Positions 8,751-18,340 of a DNA stretch of 64,000 bases are shown one piece after another. The notes beneath the pieces were generated by a model. That model was given only the letters and a program-made list of their open reading frames with translations, made no database searches and was not told where the DNA came from. A program made the translations under genes and the position numbers. Location: positions 124,001 to 188,000 of the forward strand of contig DYJI01000002.1 of assembly GCA_020723185.1 (NCBI GenBank), read 5' to 3'. Position 1 is the first letter of the stretch. Every line of letters begins with the position of its first letter. The stretch comes from Sideroxydans lithotrophicus (GTDB lineage: Bacteria > Pseudomonadota > Gammaproteobacteria > Burkholderiales > Gallionellaceae).

Positions 8751-11127
8751 TCTTTTCGAAGAAGAAGGCGCACAGCCGGAAGAAGCAATGCAACAGGAAG
8801 CAGCGGCAGGCGACGGCGGCGGCAACGCACGCCAGTTCGCCCCGCTGCCCCCGCCGCCGGACGGCGACTCGGTGCCGCTGGCACAGTACGCGGAACGCGC
8901 CTATCTGGAATACGCGGTATCGGTGGTCAAGGGCCGCGCCCTGCCCGACGTGTGCGACGGCCAGAAGCCGGTGCAGCGCCGCATCCTGTATGCGATGCGC
9001 GAGATGGGGCTGGCGCACGACCGCAAGCACGTGAAGTCCGCACGCGTGGTGGGCGAGGTGCTGGGCAAGTTCCACCCGCACGGCGACTCGTCCGCGTACG
9101 AGGCGATGGTGCGACTGGCGCAGGGCTTCTCCATGCGCTATCCGCTGGTGGACGGCCAGGGCAATTTCGGTTCGCGCGACGGCGACAACGCCGCCGCGAT
9201 GCGCTACACCGAAGCGCGTTTGACGCCTATCGCCGACCTGCTGCTGTCCGAACTGGACATGGGCACGGTGGACATGCAGCCGAACTACGACGGCCACTTC
9301 GACGAACCGGCCATGCTGCCGGCGCGCCTGCCCATGGTGCTGCTCAACGGCGCATCCGGCATCGCGGTCGGTATGGCGACCGAGATCCCCTCGCACAACC
9401 TGCGCGAGATCGGCACCGCCGCCGCCATCTGTGTACGCGATCCGAAATGTTCCGACGAGGAATTGCTGGCCTCGATCAGCGGCCCCGACTTGCCCAGCGG
9501 CGGACAGATCATCTCCTCGCCGCGCGAGATCGCCGAGTGTTACCGCAGCGGTCGCGGCTCGCTCAAGATGCGCGCGCGCTGGAAGATCGAAGAACTGGCG
9601 CGCGGCCAGTGGCGCGTGGCGGTGTACGAACTGCCGCACGGCACCTCGGCCAAGAAGATCATGGAAGAGATCGAGGACCTCACCAATCCGAAAGTGCGCG
9701 CCAACAAGAAAGCGCTGACGCAGGAGCAGGTGCAGAGCAAGCAACTGCTGCTGTCGGTGCTGGACCGGGTGACCGACGAGTCGGACAAGGATCAGGCGGT
9801 GCGTCTGGTGTTCGAACCGAAGTCCAGCCGCCAGTCGGTGGACGAGCTGATGACCATATTGCTCGCGCACACCAGTCTGGAAAGTTCGCTGCAACTAAAC
9901 ATGGTGATGATCAGCCTAGACGGCAGGCCGCGCCAGAAGCCGATGGCAGAAGTGCTGCGCGAATGGGCCAGCTTCCGCATCGCCACCGTGCGCCGCCGTT
10001 GCGAACATCGCCTCGCACAGGTCAATGACCGCATCCACATCCTCGACGGTCGCATGATCGTGTACCTGAACCTGGACGAAGTGATCGCGCTGATCCGCGA
10101 ATCGGACGAACCCAAGCCCGCGCTGATCGAACGCTTCGATCTGTCCGACCGTCAGGCCGAGGACATACTCGAAATTCGTCTGCGCCAGTTGGCGAAGATG
10201 GAAGGCATCAAGATCGAGCGCGAGCTCAAGCAACTGAAGGACGAAGGCGAAGAGCTGGGCAAGCTGCTCGGCTCCGATGCCATGATGCGCCGCCGCGTGG
10301 CGAAAGAGATCGACGAAGACATCAAGACCTATGGCGACGACCGCCGCACCCTGATCGAGGAAGCCGAACGCGTGGTGCTGACCACGCAGGTGGTGGACGA
10401 ACCGGTGACAGTCATCGTCTCGAAGAAACACTGGGGCCGCACGCGCCAGGGCCACGGACTCGATCTGGCGGGCATCTCGTTCAAGGACGGCGATGGCTTG
10501 CTGGGCGCGTTCGAATGCCGCACCACCGACCACTGCATCGTGATCTGCAGCAACGGCCGCGTGTGCAGCATCCCCGTGCACTTGCTGCCGGGCGGTCGCG
10601 GCGACGGCGTGCCGCTGGCGACGCTGATCGAAGTGGCGACCGGCGCGAAGATCGTGCATGTGCTGTGCGGCAAGGCGGAACAGCATGTGCTGCTGGCCAC
10701 CGCCGCCGGTTACGGTTTCACCTGCACGCTGGGCAACATGGTGGGCCGCAACAAGGCGGGCAAGCAGTTCATCAGCGTGGAAGGCGAAGCCATCCTCGCG
10801 CCCGCGCTGTTCACGCCGAGCGACAACGCGCTGGTGGTGGCGGCCTGCAAGTCAGGTCGTCTGCTCGCCTTCCTGCTGGCCGAGATGAAACAGCTCGCGG
10901 GCGGCGGCAAGGGCGTGGTGGTGATGGGCATGGCGGACGGCGACGAGCTGGCCGCCGTGACCGTGACCAGCCAACCCAAGGTCAGCGTGATCACCTCCAC
11001 CGGCAGCAAGGAACAGACCGTGCAACTCAACGACAAGGACTTGCAGAACCATTTCGGCAAACGCGCCCGCATGGGAAAAGCGCTGGCACTGAAGGGCAAA
11101 GCTGTCGTGGTCGCATTGCAGGCTTAA
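8743..11127 (+). CDS. parC: DNA topoisomerase IV subunit A
   Basis: A 794-residue DNA-cleaving subunit of topoisomerase IV. A non-conserved acidic/Gly-rich N-terminus of about 45 residues precedes the winged-helix core ([37 protein letters not shown]). The active-site Tyr is at about residue 155 in [11 protein letters not shown] coiled coil and a ParC-type C-terminal beta-pinwheel follow. The GyrA box is not seen, supporting ParC. The ATG overlaps the end of parE. The quinolone-region serine-equivalent lies in [10 protein letters not shown], which appears wild type. It is followed by an inverted repeat that probably ends the operon. Confidence 0.95.
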   Translation: MSDLFEEEGAQPEEAMQQEAAAGDGGGNARQFAPLPPPPDGDSVPLAQYAERAYLEYAVSVVKGRALPDVCDGQKPVQRRILYAMREMGLAHDRKHVKSARVVGEVLGKFHPHGDSSAYEAMVRLAQGFSMRYPLVDGQGNFGSRDGDNAAAMRYTEARLTPIADLLLSELDMGTVDMQPNYDGHFDEPAMLPARLPMVLLNGASGIAVGMATEIPSHNLREIGTAAAICVRDPKCSDEELLASISGPDLPSGGQIISSPREIAECYRSGRGSLKMRARWKIEELARGQWRVAVYELPHGTSAKKIMEEIEDLTNPKVRANKKALTQEQVQSKQLLLSVLDRVTDESDKDQAVRLVFEPKSSRQSVDELMTILLAHTSLESSLQLNMVMISLDGRPRQKPMAEVLREWASFRIATVRRRCEHRLAQVNDRIHILDGRMIVYLNLDEVIALIRESDEPKPALIERFDLSDRQAEDILEIRLRQLAKMEGIKIERELKQLKDEGEELGKLLGSDAMMRRRVAKEIDEDIKTYGDDRRTLIEEAERVVLTTQVVDEPVTVIVSKKHWGRTRQGHGLDLAGISFKDGDGLLGAFECRTTDHCIVICSNGRVCSIPVHLLPGGRGDGVPLATLIEVATGAKIVHVLCGKAEQHVLLATAAGYGFTCTLGNMVGRNKAGKQFISVEGEAILAPALFTPSDNALVVAACKSGRLLAFLLAEMKQLAGGGKGVVVMGMADGDELAAVTVTSQPKVSVITSTGSKEQTVQLNDKDLQNHFGKRARMGKALALKGKAVVVALQA

Positions 11128-11134
11128 AGCTTTT

Positions 11135-11221
11135 CCACCACAGAGACACAGAGGGGGCACAGAGAAAAACCTAAACCAAGATCGGTTTTGCTTTTCTCTG
11201 TGTCTCCGTGTCTCTGTGGTG
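11135..11221. repeat. long imperfect palindrome of CACAGAGACACAGAG type, possible terminator
   Basis: The left arm CCACCACAGAGACACAGAGG through GCACAGAGAAAA (11135-11167) pairs with TTTTCTCTGTGTCTCCGTGT through CTCTGTGGTG (11192-11221). The arms are about 30 bp with a small internal bulge. It lies seven bases after the parC stop codon and 90 bp before rdgC. Palindromes of this wording are familiar intergenic repeats in proteobacterial genomes. It may terminate parC transcription or protect its 3' end. Confidence 0.6.
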
Positions 11222-11312
11222 AATGCTTTTGATTTTTTCCTTGTTACCTCACTCCGACAGACATCCGCGTTAAACTCCCGCCCCCGTTTTTCTTCACAGT
11301 TCAGGTCAAATC

Positions 11313-12212
11313 ATGTGGTTCAAAAATCTAATCGTCTATCGTCTCAACAAATGGGACGTCACTCCCGAACAACTGGAAGAGAAACTCTCGCAACATGCAC
11401 TGCAACCCTGCTCCGGTCTGGAGCTGCAGCGCGCGGGCTGGATACCGCCCAAGGAGGCTGAGCCGTCCTTCGTGCACACGCTGGGCAAGCAGATGCTGAT
11501 CTGCTTCGGCGCGGAAAAGAAACTGCTGCCCGCCTCGGTCATCAACACCATCTGCAAGGCGCGCGCGGTGGAGATGGAAGAGCAGCAAGGCTACAAGCCG
11601 GGCCGCAAGCAGATGAAGCAACTCAAGGAAGCCGTCACCGACGAACTGCTGCCGCGCGCCTTCGCCGTGCGCCGCCGCACGTATGCATGGATAGACATGG
11701 CTGCCGGTCTGCTGGTGCTGGATGCAGCCAACCTTGCCAAGGCGGATGAACTGGTCGAATTGCTGGTCAAATCGGTGGACGGCATCGCCTTCACGCCGCT
11801 CAAGACGGAAGTGTCGCCCACCACCGCGATGACCGCGTGGCTGGCGGGCGAGGACCTGCCCGCGGTATTCACCGTCGACCGCGATTGCGAACTGCGCGCC
11901 GCGGGCGAGGAGAAGGCCACCGTGCGTTATGTGCGCCATTCGCTGGAAGCGGAAGAGATCGCCAAACACATCAGCGGCGGCAAGGAAGTGACCAGGCTGG
12001 CGATGACCTGGCACGACCGCCTCTCTTTCGTGCTGCACGAGAACGGTCAGATCAAACGCCTGCAAGCGCTGGACCTGCTCAAGGATCAGGCGGACAGCGA
12101 CGCGCAGGACGACGCCTTCGATGCCGACTTCGCGCTGATGAGCGGCGAGCTGAAGAAATTGCTGCCCGCCATCGTCGAGGCGCTGGGCGGCGAGAGCAGA
12201 CCGGCGGCCTAG
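11313..12212 (+). CDS. rdgC: recombination-associated protein RdgC
   Basis: A 299-residue cytoplasmic protein that matches RdgC in length and throughout: MWFKNLIVYRLNKWDVTPEQ at the start, LLPASVINTICKARAVEMEE, GRKQMKQLKEAVTDELLPRA, and a C-terminus rich in acidic residues before LMSGELKKLLPAIVEALGG. RdgC forms a ring-shaped dimer that binds DNA without sequence specificity and limits RecA access. It stands alone between the parC palindrome and a sigma-28-type promoter. Confidence 0.93.
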   Translation: MWFKNLIVYRLNKWDVTPEQLEEKLSQHALQPCSGLELQRAGWIPPKEAEPSFVHTLGKQMLICFGAEKKLLPASVINTICKARAVEMEEQQGYKPGRKQMKQLKEAVTDELLPRAFAVRRRTYAWIDMAAGLLVLDAANLAKADELVELLVKSVDGIAFTPLKTEVSPTTAMTAWLAGEDLPAVFTVDRDCELRAAGEEKATVRYVRHSLEAEEIAKHISGGKEVTRLAMTWHDRLSFVLHENGQIKRLQALDLLKDQADSDAQDDAFDADFALMSGELKKLLPAIVEALGGESRPAA

Positions 12213-12256
12213 TCGTCCCCCGCCCCCCACCCCCAAGGAAGGAGGGTGGGACACAC

Positions 12257-12283
12257 TAAAGCATTATTGTTTCTTGCCGAAAC
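12257..12283 (+). promoter_or_regulatory. sigma-28 (FliA)-type promoter of the MCP operon
   Basis: TAAAGCAT, exactly 11 bases, then GCCGAAAC. The FliA consensus is TAAAGTTT-N11-GCCGATAA, so six of eight positions match in each box with the ideal spacing. It lies 55 bp before the chemoreceptor ATG, the class of gene usually driven by FliA. A weaker sigma-70-like reading (TTGCCG...TATGCT, 12274-12294) overlaps it. Confidence 0.65.
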
Positions 12284-12337
12284 AGGCATATGCTGCACAG
12301 GATTATTGCAGCAAGACCTTATTTCGAAAGGACGGCA

Positions 12338-13525
12338 ATGGCGAACAAGTCCCCCTCCATACTCAAGCAACTGAAGTATTCCTTCCTCGGCTTCGGCCTG
12401 CTCATGGGGTTGATATTCCCGTTCTATGCCAATTTCTTCGTGCAATGGAAGCCCGGCATGCTGGGCTGGTTCATCGTCGGCTGCATCGTGGCGGGCATCA
12501 CCATCGGCATCTTCAACCACCTGCTGCTGGAATGGCTGCTGGTGGGCAAGCTGCGCAAGGTGGCAGTCGCCGCCGAACGCATACGCAACGGCGACCTGCG
12601 CGAGGGATGCGGCATACGCAGCGCGGACACGGTGGGCGAGATCACCGGCGGCTTCGATGCCATGGCCTCCGGCCTGCGCGACACGCTGGGCGAGATGACG
12701 ACATCCGCCAACACCGTGGATGCGACCGCGCGCGAGATCGGCGATTCCATGAACTCGCTCGGTGCCAGCATGGCGGAATACCGCCAGAACGAGCAGGAGA
12801 TCATCAAGGTCATCAACGGCATGGCCGATGCCTCGCGCACCATCCTCGAACTGTCCGACTCGGCGGGCGGCAGTGCCGCCTCCGCCGATGAACTGGTGCG
12901 CAACGGGGTCCGGCATGTGTCCGCGACCGAGCAGGCCATCTCCGTGCTGGATGCGGCCAGCCGCAAGATCTCGGCCAATGCCAACAGTCTGGAGGCCAGC
13001 GCCAGGGAGGTCGAGACGGCGGTCTCCGCCATCCGCGCCATCGCGGACCAGACCAACCTGCTGGCGCTCAACGCGGCCATCGAGGCGGCACGCGCGGGCG
13101 AGCAGGGGCGCGGCTTCGCCGTGGTCGCGGACGAAGTCCGGAAACTGTCCGAGCAGGCGGCGCAGGCGACCACGCGCATCGACGGCGTGCTCAAGCAGGT
13201 GAGCGCCGATGTCGCCTCCACCGTCAGCATCTCCGAAGAGAACGCCAATGCCGTCGTCGACGGCCTGCGCGCCTCCAGACTCTCATCCGAGACCTTCGTG
13301 CAGATCGAACAGGCGACGGCCGCGATGAAGGCTTCGGTGGAGGAAGTGCGCGAAGCGGCAGACGACCAGCAGATGCTGGTGGGGCTGGTACTCAAGCGTA
13401 TCGAGGAGAACCAGCACAGCACCGACGAGACCGCCAAGCTCACATCACTGTGCGTCCGCGAATCGGAGCGGATGATAGACACGGCGCACACGCTGAACGA
13501 GGCCACCCACAGATTCATCGTCTGA
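12338..13525 (+). CDS. methyl-accepting chemotaxis protein with no periplasmic sensor domain
   Basis: A 395-residue chemoreceptor. The ATG at 12338 follows GAAAGGACG; the track start is 16 codons too early. Two closely spaced membrane helices ([19 protein letters not shown] and [19 protein letters not shown]) leave only a few residues outside. A HAMP region and the cytoplasmic signalling domain follow, with the conserved tip [20 protein letters not shown] and [20 protein letters not shown] that contacts CheA/CheW. With no ligand domain it may sense through membrane or cytoplasm, or through a partner protein. It is the first gene of an operon with a periplasmic binding protein (4-bp gap) and a diguanylate cyclase, behind a FliA-type promoter. 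Confidence 0.9.
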   Translation: MANKSPSILKQLKYSFLGFGLLMGLIFPFYANFFVQWKPGMLGWFIVGCIVAGITIGIFNHLLLEWLLVGKLRKVAVAAERIRNGDLREGCGIRSADTVGEITGGFDAMASGLRDTLGEMTTSANTVDATAREIGDSMNSLGASMAEYRQNEQEIIKVINGMADASRTILELSDSAGGSAASADELVRNGVRHVSATEQAISVLDAASRKISANANSLEASAREVETAVSAIRAIADQTNLLALNAAIEAARAGEQGRGFAVVADEVRKLSEQAAQATTRIDGVLKQVSADVASTVSISEENANAVVDGLRASRLSSETFVQIEQATAAMKASVEEVREAADDQQMLVGLVLKRIEENQHSTDETAKLTSLCVRESERMIDTAHTLNEATHRFIV

Positions 13526-13529
13526 GCGC

Positions 13530-14588
13530 ATGGCACCTTCCCGCCTCCTCTCGACCTGCCGGAGATGGCTGCTGCCAGTCGTGTCGCTGCTCGTGCTGGC
13601 CTCCGCCCCGGCCGGCGCGGCGCAGCCCGTGTTGCGGGTGCTGGCCTGGCCTGGTTACGCCGAGGCGGAAGTGGTGCGCGCGTTCGAGCAACGGCATGCG
13701 GTGCGGGTCGAGCTGACCGTCGCCACCTCGGACGCCTCGCTGTGGGAGAAGATCAATACCCGCAACTACGACGTGTTCGCCGTCAACGCCGCCGAACTGC
13801 AACGTTATCTCGCAGCCGATCTGGTGCAGCCGCTGCGTCCGGACAGCATCCCCAACACGCGCATGCAACTGCCGCGTTTTCGCACCTTGTCCGCCATCCC
13901 CGGGCTGATGCGCGACGGCAAGGTTTACGCGACCCCCTACACCTATTCGCAGATGGGACTGATCTACGACCGCAAGCAGTTCCGGACACCGCCCCGCTCG
14001 ATCTCCGCGCTGTGGGACGAACGCTATCGCGGCAAGGTCATCGCCTACGACGGCGGCACGCATAGCTTCTCGCTGGCCGCGCAGTCGCTGCGACTCGCCT
14101 CCCCTTTCCGCATCGCGCCCGCCGACCTGCCGCGCACCGCAGAACACCTGATCGGATTGCGGCGCAATGTGCTCGGCTTCTACACTCGACCGGAGGAATC
14201 GGTGCATCTGTTCATGCAACACGGTGCCGCGCTGATGTTCGCCAACTACGGCATGCAGCAGGTGCACATGCTCAAGGATGCCGGTGCGGACATCGGTTAT
14301 GTGATGCCGCAGGAAGGCGCACTGGCCTGGCTGGATTGCTGGAGCATCACGCGCGATGCACGCGACCCGGCACTGGCGCATGCCTGGATCGACCATCTGC
14401 TCGGCCCGCTGGCCAGCCGCTTGCTGGTCGAACGGCAGGGACTGTCCAACACGCTGTCCGACGAGGGCAACGGCCAGCCGGACGGCATACCGGTATGGTT
14501 GCAACCGCCGGAAGACACCGTCCGGCGCGAAAGGCTGTGGGAACGGATACGTTCCGGTGACCGCCTGTCGCGGGTGCTGGCACCATGA
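13530..14588 (+). CDS. PotD/NspS-like periplasmic binding protein without an ABC transporter
   Basis: A 352-residue exported protein of the spermidine/putrescine-binding type. The signal peptide is WLLPVVSLLVLASAPAGAA. The mature start LRVLAWPGYAEAEVVRAFEQ corresponds to the PotD family opening (NW/Y motif), followed by DASLWEKINTRNYDVF, VYATPYTYSQMGLIYDRK and LDCWSITRDARDPALAHAWI. No permease or ATPase gene is near. Instead it sits between a chemoreceptor gene and a membrane diguanylate cyclase, overlapping the latter by ATGA. This is the arrangement of Vibrio cholerae NspS, a PotD-like polyamine sensor that works through the c-di-GMP enzyme MbaA. Ligand identity (polyamine) is inferred from the family; the pairing is seen directly. 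Confidence 0.8.
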   Translation: MAPSRLLSTCRRWLLPVVSLLVLASAPAGAAQPVLRVLAWPGYAEAEVVRAFEQRHAVRVELTVATSDASLWEKINTRNYDVFAVNAAELQRYLAADLVQPLRPDSIPNTRMQLPRFRTLSAIPGLMRDGKVYATPYTYSQMGLIYDRKQFRTPPRSISALWDERYRGKVIAYDGGTHSFSLAAQSLRLASPFRIAPADLPRTAEHLIGLRRNVLGFYTRPEESVHLFMQHGAALMFANYGMQQVHMLKDAGADIGYVMPQEGALAWLDCWSITRDARDPALAHAWIDHLLGPLASRLLVERQGLSNTLSDEGNGQPDGIPVWLQPPEDTVRRERLWERIRSGDRLSRVLAP

Positions 14589-16282
14589 GATTCACCATCG
14601 CCTGGCGTCTCGGTCTGGTGCTGGTCCTGGTCGGATTGCTGGGCACCGGCCTGACCGGTTACTTCGCCTATCAGGCCAGCCGCGAACAGTTGCTGCAGTC
14701 GTCCGAGGAGCGCCTGCTGACCGCGACACAGGTGCTGATGCGCCAGGTGACGGTGGCGTTGAACAATGTGAAGGCAGACGTGCGCCTGGTCGCGCAGCAT
14801 CCGCAGGCCCCGCGCATCCTGCAACGCAGCACCGGCGGTTTCCAGACGCTCAGCGAAGAGAACGTGGCGAAGATATTCGAGGGGATGATGGCGGTGCATC
14901 CGGAATACTTCCACGTGCGCCTGATCGAAGCCGACAATCACGGCCTGGAGCGCATCCGCGTCGACCGCGGCATGCATGGCCTGTTGCGTGTCAGCGGCGA
15001 CGCACTGCAGGAGAAGGGACATTACCCCTATGTGTTCGAGACCCTGCGTCTCCTGCCCGGCAGCATCTATGTCTCGCGCGCCACCATCAACCATGAGATC
15101 GGCGCGCATGCGGGCGAGCATCGTCCCGCCCTGCAGGTCGCCGCCCCCATCCACGATGCGCGGCAGCGCGCCATCGGGCTGGTCGTGATCAACGTCGACC
15201 TGCAAGGTCTGTTCGCCCAGCTGGCTGCCGACCTGCCGCCGGAGTTGGGACTGTATCTGGCGAACCGGCGGGGCGACTATCTGATCCATCCCGACCCGGC
15301 CCTCGGTTTCGCTTTCGACCGTGGCCAGGAGGCGCGCGTGCAGGATGAGTTCCCGGCCGTCTCGGCACTGCTGAAAGATGCCCCGAATGCGGCGTCGCAT
15401 CGCGTGACCACCAGCCTGCCGTCCGCCGCCGAACCACTGGTAGCCGCCTTCGACCAGATCCCCGTGCCCGGCATGGAAGGCGGCGACGGCTTCATCCTCG
15501 GCCTGTCGCAACCACTGTCCAGCGTGATGGCGGAAAGCCGGCAGCTCGCCTCGATCACACTGGGCATCGTGCTGAGTTTCAGCGCCCTGACGGTGCTGCT
15601 CGCCGTGTTCCTGGCGCGCGCCTTCAACCGCCCCTTCTATCACATCGTGGCCGAGATCAGACGTTTCGCGGTGGATGGCAAGATCGGCGCGTTGCCGGTG
15701 GACAGAAAGGATGAGATCGGCGAACTGGCACACAGCATCCAGTTGATGGAGAGGCAGATCCAGCATCAGATCGAGGACCTGCAGCGGCAGCAGGAGATGC
15801 TCGACCACCTGGCCAGCCATGACAGCCTGACCGGCCTGCCCAACCGGCGCATGTTCCTCGACCGCCTGACCCACGCGCTGGCACGCGCCAAACGTCAGGA
15901 CGAACAACTGCTGTTGCTGTTCATCGACCTGGACGGTTTCAAGACCATCAACGACACGCACGGCCATGCTGCGGGCGATGCGGTGTTGCAGGCGGTCGCG
16001 CAACGCCTGCGCGAACTGCTGCGCGAATCGGATACGGCGGCGCGCCTGGGCGGTGACGAGTTCATCATCCTGTTCGAGGGGGCATGGGAGGATGCGCAGA
16101 TCGAACAGATGGTGCGCAAGGTGCAGACCGCGCTGACTGCCCCCATCCCCTACCAGGATATCGAATTGCATTCCGGCGGCAGCATAGGCGTCAGCCGCTT
16201 CCCGCAGGACGGCAGCTCGCCCTCGACGCTGATCGCGGCGGCCGACCAGGCGATGTACCACTCCAAATCGAACGGACGCTGA
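14585..16282 (+). CDS. membrane diguanylate cyclase with periplasmic Cache-like sensor, HAMP and GGDEF
   Basis: A 565-residue sensor enzyme that would make c-di-GMP. In order: a first membrane helix (RLGLVLVLVGLLGTGLTGYF), a large periplasmic domain of about 285 residues with double-Cache features (YVSRATINHEIGAHAGEH, ALQVAAPIHDARQRAIGLVV), a second helix (TLGIVLSFSALTVLLAVFLA), HAMP, and a GGDEF domain. The active site is intact (RLGGDEFIILFE), and an RxxD inhibitory site (RESD) lies exactly five residues before GGDEF, so feedback inhibition is expected. No EAL domain is present. The start overlaps the binding-protein stop as ATGA, implying equimolar production. The best-known analogue, MbaA, also carries EAL; this one is cyclase only. 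Confidence 0.88.
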   Translation: MRFTIAWRLGLVLVLVGLLGTGLTGYFAYQASREQLLQSSEERLLTATQVLMRQVTVALNNVKADVRLVAQHPQAPRILQRSTGGFQTLSEENVAKIFEGMMAVHPEYFHVRLIEADNHGLERIRVDRGMHGLLRVSGDALQEKGHYPYVFETLRLLPGSIYVSRATINHEIGAHAGEHRPALQVAAPIHDARQRAIGLVVINVDLQGLFAQLAADLPPELGLYLANRRGDYLIHPDPALGFAFDRGQEARVQDEFPAVSALLKDAPNAASHRVTTSLPSAAEPLVAAFDQIPVPGMEGGDGFILGLSQPLSSVMAESRQLASITLGIVLSFSALTVLLAVFLARAFNRPFYHIVAEIRRFAVDGKIGALPVDRKDEIGELAHSIQLMERQIQHQIEDLQRQQEMLDHLASHDSLTGLPNRRMFLDRLTHALARAKRQDEQLLLLFIDLDGFKTINDTHGHAAGDAVLQAVAQRLRELLRESDTAARLGGDEFIILFEGAWEDAQIEQMVRKVQTALTAPIPYQDIELHSGGSIGVSRFPQDGSSPSTLIAAADQAMYHSKSNGR

Positions 16283-16285
16283 ACC

Positions 16286-16711
16286 CTACCAGGGCGAGAA
16301 AGCGGGGGAGTACTTCTGCAGGGACGGCTTCATCAGCAGGTCTTCCTTGATGACATGATCGATCAGCCAATTGCGCAGGAAATCGGCAAAGCCTTTGGTC
16401 AGCTCCGGCGACCAGGTCTGTTCCGCATTGACGAAGCCCGACTCCATCTTTCCCAGCTTCTCCATCAGTGACTGGTGCGACTGCTGCAAGCCGGGTGTCT
16501 GCTGGTAACCGACCGCGATGGCGATCTTCTCCTCGCGGTCGAAATGCAGCTGCGAGTAATCATGCAAACGCTGCAATTCCGCCTTCAATGCGGCCATGTC
16601 CTTCTTCGCGAGACAGGTTTCGACCCGATTGATGATCTCGATCAGGTATTTGTGGTCTTCGTCGATGATGTTGTTGCCGACACTCAGTTGCTCCCGCCAC
16701 GCTATCGCCAT
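16286..16711 (-). CDS. bacteriohemerythrin
   Basis: A 141-residue single-domain hemerythrin, which binds O2 at a di-iron centre. The start at 16711 has AAGGAG upstream; the track start is 25 codons too long. Ligand positions visible are His20 (IIDEDHKYL), HFDREEK (His and Glu), a His in QQSHQSLMEKL, and His plus Asp in LIDHVIKEDLLM. The usual second histidine of the HxxxH motif is replaced (H-x-x-x-M), which seems characteristic of a subfamily ending LMKPSLQKYSPAF. Role: oxygen storage or delivery in a microaerophile. It lies 28 bp after an APH/ATPase gene on the same strand and converges with the diguanylate cyclase gene. Confidence 0.88.
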   Translation of the reverse strand: MAIAWREQLSVGNNIIDEDHKYLIEIINRVETCLAKKDMAALKAELQRLHDYSQLHFDREEKIAIAVGYQQTPGLQQSHQSLMEKLGKMESGFVNAEQTWSPELTKGFADFLRNWLIDHVIKEDLLMKPSLQKYSPAFSPW

Positions 16712-16739
16712 GTTCCCGCTCCTTGTTGAAGATGCCCGG

Positions 16740-18338
16740 TCACCGACACGGCCGATCCATGCTGCCAGTATGCGGTCGAATCTCAACCGCCCGGACGCAC
16801 TTTAACAGCGCGCGCCAGCTGCGTGCATTACTTTTCGACCGGGGGGATAGCCCGGTGTCGAATCTCAACGCCGCTTCCCGTTCCCGGAAAGCCAAAGGCT
16901 GCTGCGCCGCCTGCAATCTCGCCAGCACGTTCACATCCGCCTCAGATGCGTCATGGTGACGCTGGCGGATGCGCTCGCGCAATGTCCCGTCGTCCGCCTC
17001 CAGCGTGGCGATGACGAACGGCAACGCAAGTTCCTGCGCCAGCGCGCGGAACATCTCGCGTTCTTCATGGCGCAGGAAAGCCGCATCCACGATCACCGGA
17101 TAGCCCGCCGCCAGCAGGCCGTGCGCCAGCGCCCGCAGCAAGCCGTAAGTCCGAGCGGTCGCATCGCGGCTGTAGATGTCCGTATCCAACTTGCGACTGC
17201 CTTCCAGCGCCGACAAACCGAACAACCTCTTGCGCTCCACATCCGAGCGGATGCGCACTGCACCCAGTTGTTCGATGACGTATTGCGCGAAGGTGGTCTT
17301 GCCTGAACCGGGCAGGCCGTGCGTGATGATCAGCGCCGGTCGCCTGTCGGACAGGCAGCGCTGCGCCAGCGCCAGATGCGCCCTGCATGCCTGCAGATGC
17401 CGCGTGTGTGCCGTGCCGCCACCATCCGGCTGGCGGGCGCGTATGGCGGCGACCTTGGCGCGCACCGTCGCACGATAGGCCAGATAGAAACGCAGCACGC
17501 CCACGCCTGAATAGTCGCCGCTCGCTTCCAGATACGCATTCAGGAAGCGCCAAGCGAGATCGCTGCGACCGTGATGCAGCAGATCCATCATGGTGAAGGC
17601 GACCTCGTCCATCACATCTATCCAGCGCAGCGCTGGCTCGAACTCGATGCAGTCGAACGGCACCGGCACGCCATCGGCGAGCACGATGTTGCCCAGATGC
17701 AGATCGCCGTGACATTCGCGCACGCGGCCTTCATTCCGGCGCGACTCGAAATGCTCTGCGCACGCCAGCCACTCCGCTTCCGTCAGACGTTGCATTGTAT
17801 CGAGCCGCTGCAGATCGGTGCTGTCCGTCAGCAGCGTGCGCATCTGTTCGAAGTTCTGCAGCGCGGCAGCGCGTATCGTCCCGGCGTCACCGTATGCCGT
17901 CCGCGTATCCACAGTCTCTGCCTGTTCGTGGAAACGCGCGACGGCGGCGGCCAGCGCATCGATGTGCGACGGTTCGATGCCGCCGCGGCGCACGCATGCA
18001 TCCATCAGCGCATCCTGCGCGAAGCGACGCATCTTCACCGCGTATTCGATGGCAGGCAGCGTGCCGAACCGGGGCGCAACTGCGCTGCCGCCCAGACTCA
18101 CCACCTCAAGATAGAGGTCGGGGGCAGTACGCCGGTTGAGGCGCAACTCTTCCTCGCAGAAATGTCCTCTGGAAGACAATGATGAATAATCGAGGAAACC
18201 AAGATCGACAGCCTTCTTGATCTTGTACGCGAAGTCGCCGATCAGCAGCACCCATGAGATATGCGTCTCGATCAGCTGCGCCGCATGTGCGCGCTGCAGC
18301 GCGACTACCAGGCGTTGCTGATCGGCAAGCGCAGACAT
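16740..18338 (-). CDS. fused aminoglycoside-phosphotransferase-like and P-loop ATPase protein
   Basis: A 532-residue protein. The track ORF runs 168 codons too far into hslR in another frame. The ATG at 18338, two bases after the hslR stop, gives MSALADQQRLVVALQRA. The N-terminal 330 residues are a kinase-like fold of the APH type (GDFAYKIKKAVDLGFLDYSS, catalytic RVRECHGDLHLGNIVLADG). The C-terminal part is a P-loop kinase with Walker A in THGLPGSGKTTFAQYVIEQL. This two-domain family is widespread and its substrate is unknown; no evidence supports drug resistance. It appears to be in an operon with hslR upstream and a bacteriohemerythrin downstream. Confidence 0.82.
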   Translation of the reverse strand: MSALADQQRLVVALQRAHAAQLIETHISWVLLIGDFAYKIKKAVDLGFLDYSSLSSRGHFCEEELRLNRRTAPDLYLEVVSLGGSAVAPRFGTLPAIEYAVKMRRFAQDALMDACVRRGGIEPSHIDALAAAVARFHEQAETVDTRTAYGDAGTIRAAALQNFEQMRTLLTDSTDLQRLDTMQRLTEAEWLACAEHFESRRNEGRVRECHGDLHLGNIVLADGVPVPFDCIEFEPALRWIDVMDEVAFTMMDLLHHGRSDLAWRFLNAYLEASGDYSGVGVLRFYLAYRATVRAKVAAIRARQPDGGGTAHTRHLQACRAHLALAQRCLSDRRPALIITHGLPGSGKTTFAQYVIEQLGAVRIRSDVERKRLFGLSALEGSRKLDTDIYSRDATARTYGLLRALAHGLLAAGYPVIVDAAFLRHEEREMFRALAQELALPFVIATLEADDGTLRERIRQRHHDASEADVNVLARLQAAQQPLAFREREAALRFDTGLSPRSKSNARSWRALLKCVRAVEIRPHTGSMDRPCR

Positions 18339-18340
18339 AG

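Noticed and set aside
16740-18338. Aminoglycoside resistance gene
   Set aside because: The APH-like fold is fused to a P-loop ATPase, an uncharacterised widespread housekeeping-type family; nothing indicates drug modification.
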